Shown here piece after piece: positions 9,102-16,068 of a stretch of 33,120 nucleotides of DNA (position 1 is its first letter; each line of letters opens with the position of its first letter). The notes under the pieces were generated by a model. That model did not search any database. It worked only from the letters and a program-made list of their open reading frames with translations, and was not told the DNA's origin. The stretch lies in the NCBI GenBank assembly GCA_023247415.1, contig JAHFGN010000011.1, forward strand, positions 1-33,120. Reading direction: 5' to 3'. A program made the position numbers and the translations under genes. The DNA is from Candidatus Omnitrophota bacterium. Its GTDB lineage: Bacteria; Omnitrophota; Gorgyraeia; 2-01-FULL-45-10; JAHFGN01.

Positions 9102-9192
9102 AGTAACCAGAAACCAGTAACCAGAAACCAGTAACCAGTAACCAGAAACCAGTAACCAGAATCTGGTTTCTGTACTCTGGTTTCTGGTTTCT
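9102..9192. repeat. 7-bp tandem repeat hairpin C (ilvE-mcsA gap)
   Basis: Eight consecutive exact heptamers run from 9102 to 9157, five being AGTAACC and three AGAAACC. The 30-base right arm (9163-9192) is made of inverted units (GGTTTCT) and is identical to that of array B. The array fills most of the 122-base gap between ilvE and mcsA and would form a strong hairpin. Only the T/A at the third position varies between units. Confidence 0.92.
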
Positions 9193-9202
9193 CTATTTAA
9201 CT

Positions 9203-10069
9203 TTAATATCTCACTCCATCTACTTTCGTCAGCTTCTTAAACTCCCTCATCAACTTAAGCGCTACCTCGCCGGGCCTGCCGCCGCTGATCCGGCGCTTGT
9301 TTATCTTCGTCACGGGGATTATTTCGGCTGCCGTGCCGGTCAGGAAGACCTCGCCCGCTTCATAGAGGTCCTCCATCCTCAGCATCTTCTCGCGGAACGG
9401 TATGCCGATCTTATTCGCAAGACTTATAACAGCGTCGCGCGTGATCCCTTCAAGCGCGCCTACGTCCACCGGCGGCGTCATCAGTTCTCCGCCGTTGACT
9501 ATGAATATGTTGTCGCCTGTGCACTCGGCGACATAATCATTATACGTCAGCATTATCGCTTCTTCAACGCCGTATTTGATCGCCTCTATCTTCGCGAGTA
9601 TGTTATTGAGATAGTTCAGAGACTTTATCTTAGGGTTCAATGCCTGCGGCAGATTGCGCCTGGTCTCGGCAGTCACTATCTCTAAGCCTTCTCTATAGAA
9701 TTCCCCGGGATAGAGCGCTATCTTGTCTGTGATGATGAACACTGTCGGGGACTTGCACTTCCGCGGATCCAGCCCAAGATCTCCTATCCCCCTCGTGACA
9801 ACAAGCCTTATGTAGGCGTCATTCAGCCTGTTCGCCTTCAATGTCCAGACGATCGCCTCGATCAGCTCCGTCTTGGACATGGGCATCTCGAGTTTGATCG
9901 CGTCCGCTGAATTGAAGAGCCTGTCTATGTGCTCTTTCAGCCTGAATATGAGGCGGTTGTAGCATCTTATGCCTTCGAAGACGCCATCGCCATACAACAG
10001 GCCGTGGTCGAATACCGACACAGCCGCCTTCTTCGCCTCAACCAACTTGCCGTTTAAATATACTTTCAT
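9203..10069 (-). CDS. ilvE: Branched-chain-amino-acid aminotransferase (class IV PLP enzyme)
   Basis: The 288-residue protein starts MKVYLNGKLVEAKKAAVSVF and has the class IV aminotransferase features: DHGLLYGDGVFEGIR, the PLP lysine in NPKIKSLNYLNNILAK (about 150), YVAECTGDNIFIV, and GITRDAVISLA for phosphate binding. It transfers amino groups to the keto acids of leucine, isoleucine and valine. D-amino-acid aminotransferase is a close relative and cannot be fully excluded. I place the start at the ATG 10069; an upstream TTG at 10087 would code through a dispersed repeat element and lacks support. No clear ribosome-binding site precedes the ATG, because repeat element E1 begins one base upstream. 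Confidence 0.88.
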   Translation of the reverse strand: MKVYLNGKLVEAKKAAVSVFDHGLLYGDGVFEGIRCYNRLIFRLKEHIDRLFNSADAIKLEMPMSKTELIEAIVWTLKANRLNDAYIRLVVTRGIGDLGLDPRKCKSPTVFIITDKIALYPGEFYREGLEIVTAETRRNLPQALNPKIKSLNYLNNILAKIEAIKYGVEEAIMLTYNDYVAECTGDNIFIVNGGELMTPPVDVGALEGITRDAVISLANKIGIPFREKMLRMEDLYEAGEVFLTGTAAEIIPVTKINKRRISGGRPGEVALKLMREFKKLTKVDGVRY

Positions 10070-10070
10070 T

Positions 10071-10167
10071 TTAGAGACGTTTACCAACCCAATCTGGAAA
10101 GTGTCCCCACCTCAAGCTGGACAGTGTCCCCCCGAACATAGCTGGGGTGTCCCTTTGGGGGACGTCC
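10071..10167. repeat. Dispersed GGACAGTGTCC-type element E1 (lolD-ilvE gap)
   Basis: The sequence from 10071 starts TTAGAGACG, then CCAACCCAATC, then two copies of a 'GGAMAGTGTCCCC' motif. It matches element E2 at 14419 over about 60 bases with scattered changes. A second hairpin (GGGTGTCCC at 10145-10153 pairing with GGGACGTCC at 10159-10167) reaches the lolD stop codon. The 11-base core GGACAGTGTCC is itself nearly palindromic. It resembles a REP-type dispersed palindrome. Confidence 0.7.
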
Positions 10168-10847
10168 TATGTCTTTTTGCCGTCTTTTATGCACAATACA
10201 GAATTCGCCTTTTCTTTAAGCGATTCATCGTGAGTGGCTATGACCAGCGATAGCCCTTTCTGACGGTTTATCTCCGACAAAAGCCTTATAATATCGCTGC
10301 CTGTATTAGAATCAAGATTGCCGGTAGGCTCGTCGCAGAGCAGAACCTCCGGCTCATTTATGAGCGCCCTGGCAATGGCTACGCGCTGTGATTCGCCGCC
10401 GGATAATTCTGACGGCTTATGATCTATCCTCTCCCGCAATCCGACCGTCTCCAAAAGAGATTGCGCTCGATGTTTCGCCCTTCGTACTTCGTCCTTCGTA
10501 CTTCGTCTAATAAGCGCCGGAAGTATCACGTTCTCAATCGCTGTGAATTCCGGCAGAAGGTGATAGAACTGAAATACGAATCCTATCTTCGTGTTTCTTA
10601 TGTGCGCCCTCTTTGCCTCTGAAATCGCGTACAGATCCGACCCGTTAAGTATGACGTTGCCGCTCGTAGGCCTGTCCAGTCCGCCCAGAAGATGCAGCAG
10701 CGTCGACTTCCCCGCTCCGGAAGGACCTGTAACTACAAGAAACTCACCCCCGGCGAGTCTTAAATTCACTCCGTCTACAGCCCGAATTTCTCTCGCGCCG
10801 TTTTTATATAATTTTGAAAGATCGATCCCCTCTAATGCCTCATTCAT
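10167..10847 (-). CDS. lolD: LolD-like lipoprotein-release ABC ATPase
   Basis: The 226-residue ATPase has Walker A (GPSGAGKSTLLHLLGGLDRP), Q-loop FVFQFYHLLPEFTAIENV, signature LSGGESQRVAIARAL, Walker B VLLCDEPTGNLD and the switch histidine ATHDE. This is the MacB/LolD subfamily. With the adjacent LolC/E permease it extracts lipoproteins from the inner membrane for transfer to the outer membrane. The ATG at 10847 overlaps the permease stop by eight bases. An in-frame block of four heptamers (10479-10506) codes for extra residues (RSTKDEVRRAKHRAQS) in the helical region between the Q-loop and the signature, yet the key motifs are intact, so the enzyme should work. Confidence 0.92.
   Translation of the reverse strand: MNEALEGIDLSKLYKNGAREIRAVDGVNLRLAGGEFLVVTGPSGAGKSTLLHLLGGLDRPTSGNVILNGSDLYAISEAKRAHIRNTKIGFVFQFYHLLPEFTAIENVILPALIRRSTKDEVRRAKHRAQSLLETVGLRERIDHKPSELSGGESQRVAIARALINEPEVLLCDEPTGNLDSNTGSDIIRLLSEINRQKGLSLVIATHDESLKEKANSVLCIKDGKKT
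10479..10506. repeat. 7-bp tandem repeat array G inside lolD
   Basis: Four exact heptamers alternate CCTTCGT, ACTTCGT, CCTTCGT, ACTTCGT on the plus strand. The array lies inside the lolD frame and codes for charged residues in a surface helix. Its 28 bases do not divide by three, so flanking bases must have made up the frame when it arose. Confidence 0.9.
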
Positions 10848-12021
10848 ACCGCAGGGCCTCAACAGGGTCCAGCCTGCTGGCCTGCAGAGAAGGATATAGC
10901 GTCGCTATAAAACTTATCGCGATGCTCGCGGCAATTATAATCGATATCTCGCGCCACTCCATCTTCACAGGGAGTCTATCGATATAATATATGTCCTTCG
11001 GCAGTGTTATGAATTTAAATGTCTTCAATAACCAGCACAGCATTATCCCCAGCTTTGCCCCTAACATAGTCCCAGCAAGCCCTATAATGCCTCCTTGTAT
11101 CGCGAATATGCGCGCCACGCTCGAATTTGCAGCGCCTATCGCCTTCAATATCCCGATATCCTTGGTCTTCTCCAACACAGTCATTATCAATGTCGAGGCG
11201 ATATTGAAGCACGCGACCATGACGATCAACATAAGTATTAGGAACATCACGGTCTTTTCCAATTTCAACGCGTTCAGGAACGTCTTATTTGAATCCATCC
11301 ATGTCCGTATGGCGCAATCAAACCCGAGGGTCTTTCTTAACATCTCTTTTACCGCGGCCGCGTTAAACGCGTCATCCACACGGACCGTTACGCCGCTCAA
11401 TAGGCCTTTCGCGCCGAACAGCTCCTGTGCCTTTTGCAGTGTCACGTAAGCCAGATTCGCGTCATATTCATACATCCCCGATGTGAATACGCCTGTGACC
11501 GCGAGCTCCTGGCCTTTTTCCTCTACCGGGGATATTACCGTGATCTTATCGCCTATATGAACGCCCAATTTTCCGGCTAACTCGCTTCCGATGACAATGC
11601 CATCGGCCTTGAGATCAATAGAGCCTTTTGTGATGTAAGAGCCTATCTTCGTCACCTTGACTTCATTGCCGGGCTCTATCCCTTTCAGGATGACGCCCGT
11701 GGCTTCGTCGCCGCGGCGTATCATAACCTGGCCGTGGACGAAGTTCGCGGCCCCGACAACATGTTTTACACCGCGGACCGTCTTGATCAATTCCCTGGCC
11801 TGGGACATCCCATAATCGGATTCTATGACAAGGTGTGAATTTATGCTTATAATCTTGTCCTTGAGTTCGCTGTCGAATCCGCTCATAACAGAGATGACAA
11901 CGATAAGCGCGGCCACCCCAACAGCTATTCCCACGACAGATATGAGGCTTATGAGGGAGATAAACCTCTCCCGCCTCTTTGCCGCCAGATACTTAAGACT
12001 AATGAATAGTTCCCAGTTCAT
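10840..12021 (-). CDS. LolC/LolE-family lipoprotein-release permease
   Basis: The 393-residue protein has an N-terminal membrane helix (about 22-50; ISVVGIAVGVAALIVVISVM), a large periplasmic MacB-like domain (about 55-260) and three C-terminal helices with the FtsX-type stretch KTKDIGILKAIGA. It ends YPSLQASRLDPVEALRYE, the typical end of LolC/LolE. It forms the membrane part of LolCDE. Only one permease gene is present, so it may act as a homodimer, as proposed for single-permease Lol systems; LolC and LolE cannot be told apart here. It starts directly after the lysS stop and overlaps lolD. Confidence 0.9.
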   Translation of the reverse strand: MNWELFISLKYLAAKRRERFISLISLISVVGIAVGVAALIVVISVMSGFDSELKDKIISINSHLVIESDYGMSQARELIKTVRGVKHVVGAANFVHGQVMIRRGDEATGVILKGIEPGNEVKVTKIGSYITKGSIDLKADGIVIGSELAGKLGVHIGDKITVISPVEEKGQELAVTGVFTSGMYEYDANLAYVTLQKAQELFGAKGLLSGVTVRVDDAFNAAAVKEMLRKTLGFDCAIRTWMDSNKTFLNALKLEKTVMFLILMLIVMVACFNIASTLIMTVLEKTKDIGILKAIGAANSSVARIFAIQGGIIGLAGTMLGAKLGIMLCWLLKTFKFITLPKDIYYIDRLPVKMEWREISIIIAASIAISFIATLYPSLQASRLDPVEALRYE

Positions 12022-13443
12022 CTAACTTTCAGGCTTTAACTGCGGAAAGAGTATCACGTCCCTTATCGACGCGGAGTTCGTCAATATCATCACTAATCTA
12101 TCTATGCCGATGCCAAGTCCGCCTGCGGGCGGCATCCCGTATTCCAGCGCCCGCACGAAATCCTCGTCAACTCCCCCGCCATGTTCCTTGAAGCGCGCCT
12201 TCTGTTCTAAAGGATCGTTCAACTCTGAATAGGCGTTCGCGATCTCCATTCCGCCCATATACAGCTCGAACCTGTCTGTAAGTTCGGGATTGTCCTTCTT
12301 CGTCTTTGCCAATGGGCACAGCTCCCTGAATATATCAACGACGAATACCGGATGCGAATGCGCCTTCGGCTCAACAAGATCGCCTACTATATTTATTATC
12401 TGGGTCCTGCCGATATCAGTCCCTTCTATCTTAACGCCCTTTGCTTTGAGTTTTCTGACCCATTCCTTGATATCATCCCCCGCGTTTATGTCGAAATTCT
12501 CTTTCATGAGTTCGGCGAATGACACGCGTTCCCATTTGGCCAGATCAATCGTTTTACCCTGATATTCCAGGACCTTCTTCCCCGTAACTTTTTCCGCGAC
12601 AGTTGTAATAAGTTTTTCCGCGAGCGTCATGGTCCCTTCACAGTCAGAATAGGCTGTGTAGACCTCGAGCATCGTGAATTCAGGGTTGTGCCTGATGGAG
12701 ATGCCTTCATTCCTGAAATTTCTATTGATCTCATAGACCTTCTCGAAACCGCCTACAAGGAGCTTTTTTAAATATAATTCCGGGGCTATCCTCAAGTACA
12801 GATCGGCATCGAGCGCCTCATGATGAGTCTTAAACGGCCTGCCTGTCGCCCCTCCCGGCATCGCCTGCATCATAGGCGTCTCAACTTCCAGATAACCCAG
12901 GTTATCTAAGAAGGCCCGTATCTCAGAGATTATCCGCGAGCGCGCAATAAAGACATTGCGGACATCGTCGTTTACTATTAAGTCTACGTATCTCTGCCTG
13001 TATCTGGTCTCAACATCCTTCAGGCCGTGCCACTTCTCCGGAAGCGGCCTTAAGGATTTGGATAGGAGCTCGAGCCGCGTGACCTTCGCGGTCGGTGAGC
13101 CTGTCCTGGTCTTGAAGAGCTCGCCTTTTACGCCGATTATATCGCCTATATCAAGATTCTTTAAAAAGTCGTACTCATTCTTGCCCAGGATATCCTCTTT
13201 GACGTATACCTGGAGCCTGCCGGATGAGTCTTTCAGATCGAAAAAGGCGCTCTTCCCATGCTCGCGCATCGCCATGATGCGGCCGGCAATCTGAACGACC
13301 TTACCTTCGGCAAAGTCATCCCTTACAGCCTTTATAGAACCGGAGACATCGAACTTCCCGCCGTAAGGATCTATGCCGGCCTTTTTTATAGCCCCTAACT
13401 TCGATAGCCGTTCCTGCATTAAGACGTTCACGGTTTCTTCCAT
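12022..13443 (-). CDS. lysS: Lysyl-tRNA synthetase, class II
   Basis: The 473-residue protein has an N-terminal OB-fold anticodon-binding domain (about 50-145; VQIAGRIMAMREHGKSAFFD) and a class II catalytic domain. Motif 1 is around FLDNLGYLEVETPMMQ, motif 2 is FRNEGISIRHNPEFTMLE, and motif 3 is GLGIGIDRLVMILTN. It charges tRNA-Lys in the cytoplasm. A strong promoter lies upstream (13473-13502) with a predicted leader of about 23 bases and no visible ribosome-binding site. It is the first gene of the long minus-strand run leading to lolC/E, lolD and beyond. The length is slightly below the 490-500 usual for the family, mainly at the N-terminus. Confidence 0.96.
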   Translation of the reverse strand: MEETVNVLMQERLSKLGAIKKAGIDPYGGKFDVSGSIKAVRDDFAEGKVVQIAGRIMAMREHGKSAFFDLKDSSGRLQVYVKEDILGKNEYDFLKNLDIGDIIGVKGELFKTRTGSPTAKVTRLELLSKSLRPLPEKWHGLKDVETRYRQRYVDLIVNDDVRNVFIARSRIISEIRAFLDNLGYLEVETPMMQAMPGGATGRPFKTHHEALDADLYLRIAPELYLKKLLVGGFEKVYEINRNFRNEGISIRHNPEFTMLEVYTAYSDCEGTMTLAEKLITTVAEKVTGKKVLEYQGKTIDLAKWERVSFAELMKENFDINAGDDIKEWVRKLKAKGVKIEGTDIGRTQIINIVGDLVEPKAHSHPVFVVDIFRELCPLAKTKKDNPELTDRFELYMGGMEIANAYSELNDPLEQKARFKEHGGGVDEDFVRALEYGMPPAGGLGIGIDRLVMILTNSASIRDVILFPQLKPES

Positions 13444-13472
13444 ATGGATATAATCTTATCTAAATTTAGTTT

Positions 13473-13502
13473 ATTATATTATGAGGGAGGCAGGGTTGTC
13501 AA
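13473..13502 (-). promoter_or_regulatory. Sigma-70-type promoter for lysS
   Basis: On the minus strand TTGACA (13502-13497) is followed after 18 bases by TATAAT (13478-13473), both exact consensus boxes. The predicted start near 13466 is about 23 bases before the lysS ATG. The -35 box lies 17 bases beyond the stop of the coiled-coil gene. Confidence 0.75.
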
Positions 13503-13518
13503 CTAAATGCTGCGAGAG

Positions 13519-14364
13519 CTACTTCTTGCCGAGCTTTCTCTTTAGCCTATCCATCAGGCTCTCCTCTTGCGGAGGTTGTTTGGCTGGAGGCTTGATTTGT
13601 TGGCCAACAATTTTGGCAGGACCACTCTGGCCCTTTCGCGATTCGGCTGCCTGTTTATTTAACTCTGTTACCCTGGACTCAAGGGCCTTGAGTCGGACAT
13701 CGGTCTTCAGCAAGTTGTCGGTGGCGGCCCTTAGCCGGCTATTCTTCGCTGTCAGCTGTTTCTTCAAATCCGAGGATTCTGCCTGCAGCTTCTTTATTTG
13801 AGGATCATTCATCGCGGCCTTTTTGAAATCCGCCGCTTCCTTCCCCGCGTTGGCCACGAGTGACTTTTTTGTCAACAGGTCTTTCAACTTTGGATCCGCG
13901 TTGTATTTAGAATCGGCGAGCCTTCTCGCCTCCTGATCTTTGGCGGCTGCCCTTGCCCTTAATTCCGCTGATTCTTTCTGCAGGGCCCTGACATCCGGGT
14001 CGCTGTCCGCGGCGCTTCGGATCTTTCTAATTTCTGAATTGACTCTGTCGAGCTCTTTGGTCTTCGCGACAAGTTCGAGGTACGCGGGGTTCTTTTCAAG
14101 TTTTGAGTCGAGGATGGATGCCAGCTCTCTGCCCTTGGCCTTGGCTGAGGCGTCGAGCGCGGCTGCCTCCTTTTTGATGCCGGCTGCGACAGGCCCCTCC
14201 ATCAGACCTTTTTTATAAAGCTCTGCCTCTTTCCTCGCATCCGCCAGTTTCTTCTCGTATTGCGCGGCCTGATCTTCAGCGGCTGATAATATATTATTTG
14301 AAAATAATAAAGCGCCGGAAATAAAGACGCCTGCGCATATCAACGCGAACCCCATCTGTCTCAT
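13519..14364 (-). CDS. Secreted alanine/lysine-rich coiled-coil protein
   Basis: I do not recognise the family. The 281-residue protein has a signal peptide (about 1-28; ending ILSAAEDQ), so it is probably periplasmic. The rest is almost entirely helical coiled coil, rich in Ala, Lys, Glu and Asp. Loosely repeated blocks are seen, such as DPDVRALQKESAELRARAAA and DPQIKKLQAESSDLKKQLTA, and also KNPAYLELVAKTKELD. A proline and glutamine linker near 255-268 precedes a basic tail (DRLKRKLGKK). It could be a structural or scaffold protein of the envelope. GAGGAGG stands six bases before the ATG, and a promoter lies directly upstream. It is transcribed away from the ECF sigma gene. Confidence 0.75.
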   Translation of the reverse strand: MRQMGFALICAGVFISGALLFSNNILSAAEDQAAQYEKKLADARKEAELYKKGLMEGPVAAGIKKEAAALDASAKAKGRELASILDSKLEKNPAYLELVAKTKELDRVNSEIRKIRSAADSDPDVRALQKESAELRARAAAKDQEARRLADSKYNADPKLKDLLTKKSLVANAGKEAADFKKAAMNDPQIKKLQAESSDLKKQLTAKNSRLRAATDNLLKTDVRLKALESRVTELNKQAAESRKGQSGPAKIVGQQIKPPAKQPPQEESLMDRLKRKLGKK

Positions 14365-14386
14365 GCCAACCTCCTCTTTTTCCTAA

Positions 14387-14414
14387 AGTATACCACCTCC
14401 CCCCCATTTGTCAA
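14387..14414 (-). promoter_or_regulatory. Sigma-70-type promoter for the coiled-coil gene
   Basis: On the minus strand TTGACA (14414-14409) and TATACT (14392-14387) are separated by 16 bases. The predicted start near 14380 gives a short leader carrying the GAGGAGG site before the ATG at 14364. Confidence 0.7.
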
Positions 14415-14418
14415 TACC

Positions 14419-14480
14419 TTAGAGACGCTTTCCAACCCAATCGGGACAGTGTCTCCTGCCCCCCTTGGACAGTGTCTCTG
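14419..14480. repeat. Dispersed GGACAGTGTCC-type element E2
   Basis: This stretch starts TTAGAGACG, continues CCAACCCAATC, and carries two 'GGACAGTGTCTC' motifs. It is a second copy of element E1 (10071), with about 60 bases of clear similarity. It lies between the divergent coiled-coil and sigma-factor genes. Confidence 0.7.
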
Positions 14481-14527
14481 ATCGGGACACCCTGTTGTTG
14501 TCCCTATTGACAGCAGGGTGTCCCGAT
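14481..14527. repeat. 17-bp-stem inverted repeat upstream of the ECF sigma gene
   Basis: The left arm ATCGGGACACCCTGTTG (14481-14497) pairs with CAGCAGGGTGTCCCGAT (14511-14527), with one G:T wobble and a 13-base loop. A related but decayed pair of arms is found at 15681-15730, on the other side of the sigma and anti-sigma genes. It is not followed by a T run, so it is not a typical terminator. Confidence 0.8.
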
Positions 14528-14554
14528 GCTTATTGCAAGTTGCTGCAATTGTCC

Positions 14555-14583
14555 TTGACAGCACATACCCATTATGTTAATTT
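14555..14583 (+). promoter_or_regulatory. Sigma-70-type promoter for the ECF sigma gene
   Basis: TTGACA (14555-14560) and TAATTT (14578-14583) are separated by 17 bases. The ATG of the sigma gene is at 14590, six bases after the -10 box, and no ribosome-binding site is seen, so the transcript is probably leaderless. Confidence 0.6.
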
Positions 14584-14589
14584 TAGGCT

Positions 14590-15198
14590 ATGACGCAGGA
14601 CGATAACCCGCTCATTGAACGCTGCATCAAAAAAGACCCGTTGGCGTGGGCTGAACTGGTCAGGAGATATTCAAACCTTATCGGCCTCTCAATTGCGAAT
14701 ATATTCAAAAAATACTCTTTCCCTTATTCCAGATCTGATGTGGACGACGTTCGGCAAAACCTCCTCATCTCTATCTGGAAAGACGGCAAACTCAACACAA
14801 TAAAGAATAGGCGCGAAATATCGTATTGGATCGCCGTCTCATCCGGCAATATGGCGCTGGACTATATGAGGAGCAGGTCAACAAAGGAAAGATATGACAC
14901 CCTCTCAATGCATGAAAGTCCCGGTGAAAGTTTACTCAATGAGCTTGCGGAGTCTCTTCCTTCCGGCAAGCCCACCCCATTGGACGAAGCTCATCGAAAA
15001 GAAATTTCAAAATCATTAAACTTGTTTTTAGAAGACCTTCCGCACAGTGAGCGGATAATCGCGAAGCTTAACATATTCCACGAGATGACTTATGACCAGA
15101 TTGCCCGGATTACACATAGGCCCATCGGGACTGTGTCGAGCGCGGCAAAACGCGCCAGGGATGAGTTGAGGAGAAGATTAAAAAAATATTTGCAATAA
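14590..15198 (+). CDS. ECF-type RNA polymerase sigma factor
   Basis: The 202-residue protein has sigma region 2 (about 18-100; LVRRYSNLIGLS, DDVRQNLLISIWKDG, and the region 2.4-like YWIAVSSGNMALDYMRSR) and region 4 (about 138-200), with the helix-turn-helix EMTYDQIARITHRPIGTVSS. There is no region 1 or 3, as in ECF factors. It directs RNA polymerase to a specific promoter set, probably in response to an envelope or cytoplasmic signal sensed by the anti-sigma protein encoded next to it. A 40-base gap separates the two genes and holds a promoter-like motif that recurs before spoVG. The ATG probably starts a leaderless mRNA. Confidence 0.9.
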   Translation: MTQDDNPLIERCIKKDPLAWAELVRRYSNLIGLSIANIFKKYSFPYSRSDVDDVRQNLLISIWKDGKLNTIKNRREISYWIAVSSGNMALDYMRSRSTKERYDTLSMHESPGESLLNELAESLPSGKPTPLDEAHRKEISKSLNLFLEDLPHSERIIAKLNIFHEMTYDQIARITHRPIGTVSSAAKRARDELRRRLKKYLQ

Positions 15199-15232
15199 TT
15201 TAGCCCGATTTTTCGTCTTTATATATAGGAGG
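15179..15232 (+). promoter_or_regulatory. Repeated leader, copy 1: candidate ECF-type promoter before the anti-sigma gene
   Basis: TGCAAT (15191-15196) and CGTCTTTATAT (15214-15224) are 17 bases apart. The same two boxes with the same 17-base spacing recur at 15754-15787 before spoVG, within about 50 bases of strong similarity. CGTC-type -10 boxes are known for several ECF groups. The motif overlaps the 3' end of the sigma gene. AGGAGG at 15227-15232 serves the anti-sigma ATG. Confidence 0.5.
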
Positions 15233-15237
15233 GCTGT

Positions 15238-15660
15238 ATGGACGCTGTAAAGCCAAATTTGATGAATTGCCCGGATGAGACCGCATTGAGCTCCTATCTG
15301 GATGGGACGCTTAAAGGTAAGGCCCGAGATTCTGTAGAAGCCCATATCGCTTCATGTCAGGGGTGCCTTACAACAATAGTCTCGGCCTGGGAATCTGTCG
15401 CGGAATTCAAGAAGAACCGAAAGGAAAATGTTATGAAAAAGATAAACTGGTATTTCTTCGGCATGATCATCTGTTTCGCCCTCTCCTTTATGTTTCCCCC
15501 TTATTTCCTCCAACTACTAGTAGCTGCTATAATATGCGGCGCCAAGTGGATAATCGACGCTAAAAATACACGCATGCTCGTCATGATATACGAGGCGTGG
15601 CAAAAAGGCGGCGAAAAAGAGACGTCGCGGATCCTCCAAAACTTCAAGCCCAGGATTTAG
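15238..15660 (+). CDS. Membrane-bound zinc-type anti-sigma factor
   Basis: The 140-residue protein has an N-terminal zinc anti-sigma motif: C11, H36, C40 and C43 (Hx3Cx2C in VEAHIASCQGC). Two adjacent hydrophobic segments follow (about 70-105; FFGMIICFALSFMF and FLQLLVAAIICGA). Proteins of this type hold their ECF sigma factor inactive at the membrane until a signal changes the zinc site or triggers cleavage. It directly follows the sigma gene on the same strand. The C-terminal 35 residues are basic and probably cytoplasmic. AGGAGG precedes the ATG with suitable spacing. Confidence 0.85.
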   Translation: MDAVKPNLMNCPDETALSSYLDGTLKGKARDSVEAHIASCQGCLTTIVSAWESVAEFKKNRKENVMKKINWYFFGMIICFALSFMFPPYFLQLLVAAIICGAKWIIDAKNTRMLVMIYEAWQKGGEKETSRILQNFKPRI

Positions 15661-15680
15661 CGCAGCATCAATCCGCACAA

Positions 15681-15730
15681 GCATCGGGACACTCTACACC
15701 CATCAGTGTAAATGCAGACTGCAGGGTGTC
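15681..15730. repeat. Decayed copy of the 14481-14527 inverted repeat
   Basis: GCATCGGGACAC (15681-15692) is the reverse complement of the right end of the 14481 element, and GCAGGGTGTC (15721-15730) matches its right arm. The middle is different and the stem is weaker. Together the two elements bracket the sigma and anti-sigma genes. Confidence 0.6.
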
Positions 15731-15741
15731 TTAGTTCGCGT

Positions 15742-15797
15742 TTTAAAAATATTTGCAATAATTTCGCCTTTTTTTTCGTCTTTATATGTAGAGGGAG
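15742..15797 (+). promoter_or_regulatory. Repeated leader, copy 2: candidate ECF-type promoter before spoVG
   Basis: TGCAAT (15754-15759) and CGTCTTTATAT (15777-15787) are 17 bases apart, as in copy 1. The similarity covers the A-rich start (AAAAATATTTGCAATAATTT) and continues to the ribosome-binding site GAGGGAGG. This suggests spoVG is under the same control as the anti-sigma gene. Confidence 0.5.
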
Positions 15798-15806
15798 GTG
15801 ATGGGC

Positions 15807-16064
15807 ATGGAAAAACCGAAGATAGCGGTTTCCAGACTTCACAAGATGGATGGCCAAGGCAATCCAAAGGCCTTCTGCGACATAGCCCTGTTCGATTCAT
15901 TTGTGGTCAAAGGGCTGAAAGTTGTTGAAGGCAAAGAGGGCCTCTTCGTAGGCATGCCGAGCGAAACTGGAAAAGACGGCAAGTGGTACAACACATTTAT
16001 GCCGCTTACCAGAGAGGCTCGCGAAGAGCTCGACAGGGTTGTCTTGGAGGCGTACGCAGGATAA
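15807..16064 (+). CDS. spoVG: SpoVG-family RNA-binding regulator
   Basis: The 85-residue protein starts MEKPKIAVSRLHKMDGQG and has the SpoVG pattern 'KAFCDIALFDSFVVKGLKVV', then GLFVGMPSETGKDGKWYN and a C-terminal helix (REELDRVVLEAYAG). SpoVG proteins bind nucleic acids and regulate cell division, sporulation or virulence genes in various bacteria; the target here is unknown. I choose the third possible start (ATG 15807), which has GGGAGG eight bases upstream; GTG 15798 and ATG 15801 are too close to it. The gene follows the second copy of the repeated leader, so it may belong to the ECF regulon. yraN starts four bases after its stop. Confidence 0.88.
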   Translation: MEKPKIAVSRLHKMDGQGNPKAFCDIALFDSFVVKGLKVVEGKEGLFVGMPSETGKDGKWYNTFMPLTREAREELDRVVLEAYAG

Positions 16065-16068
16065 GGTT

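Noticed and set aside
9102-9192. CRISPR array
   Set aside because: The repeats are 7 bases long without spacers, and no cas gene is present.
10070-10087. TTG start of ilvE at 10087
   Set aside because: It would extend the protein through the dispersed element E1; class IV aminotransferases normally start close to the MKVYLNG stretch.
14361-14564. 67-residue minus-strand open frame
   Set aside because: It runs through element E2 and the 14481 hairpin and has no ribosome-binding site or membrane or domain pattern.
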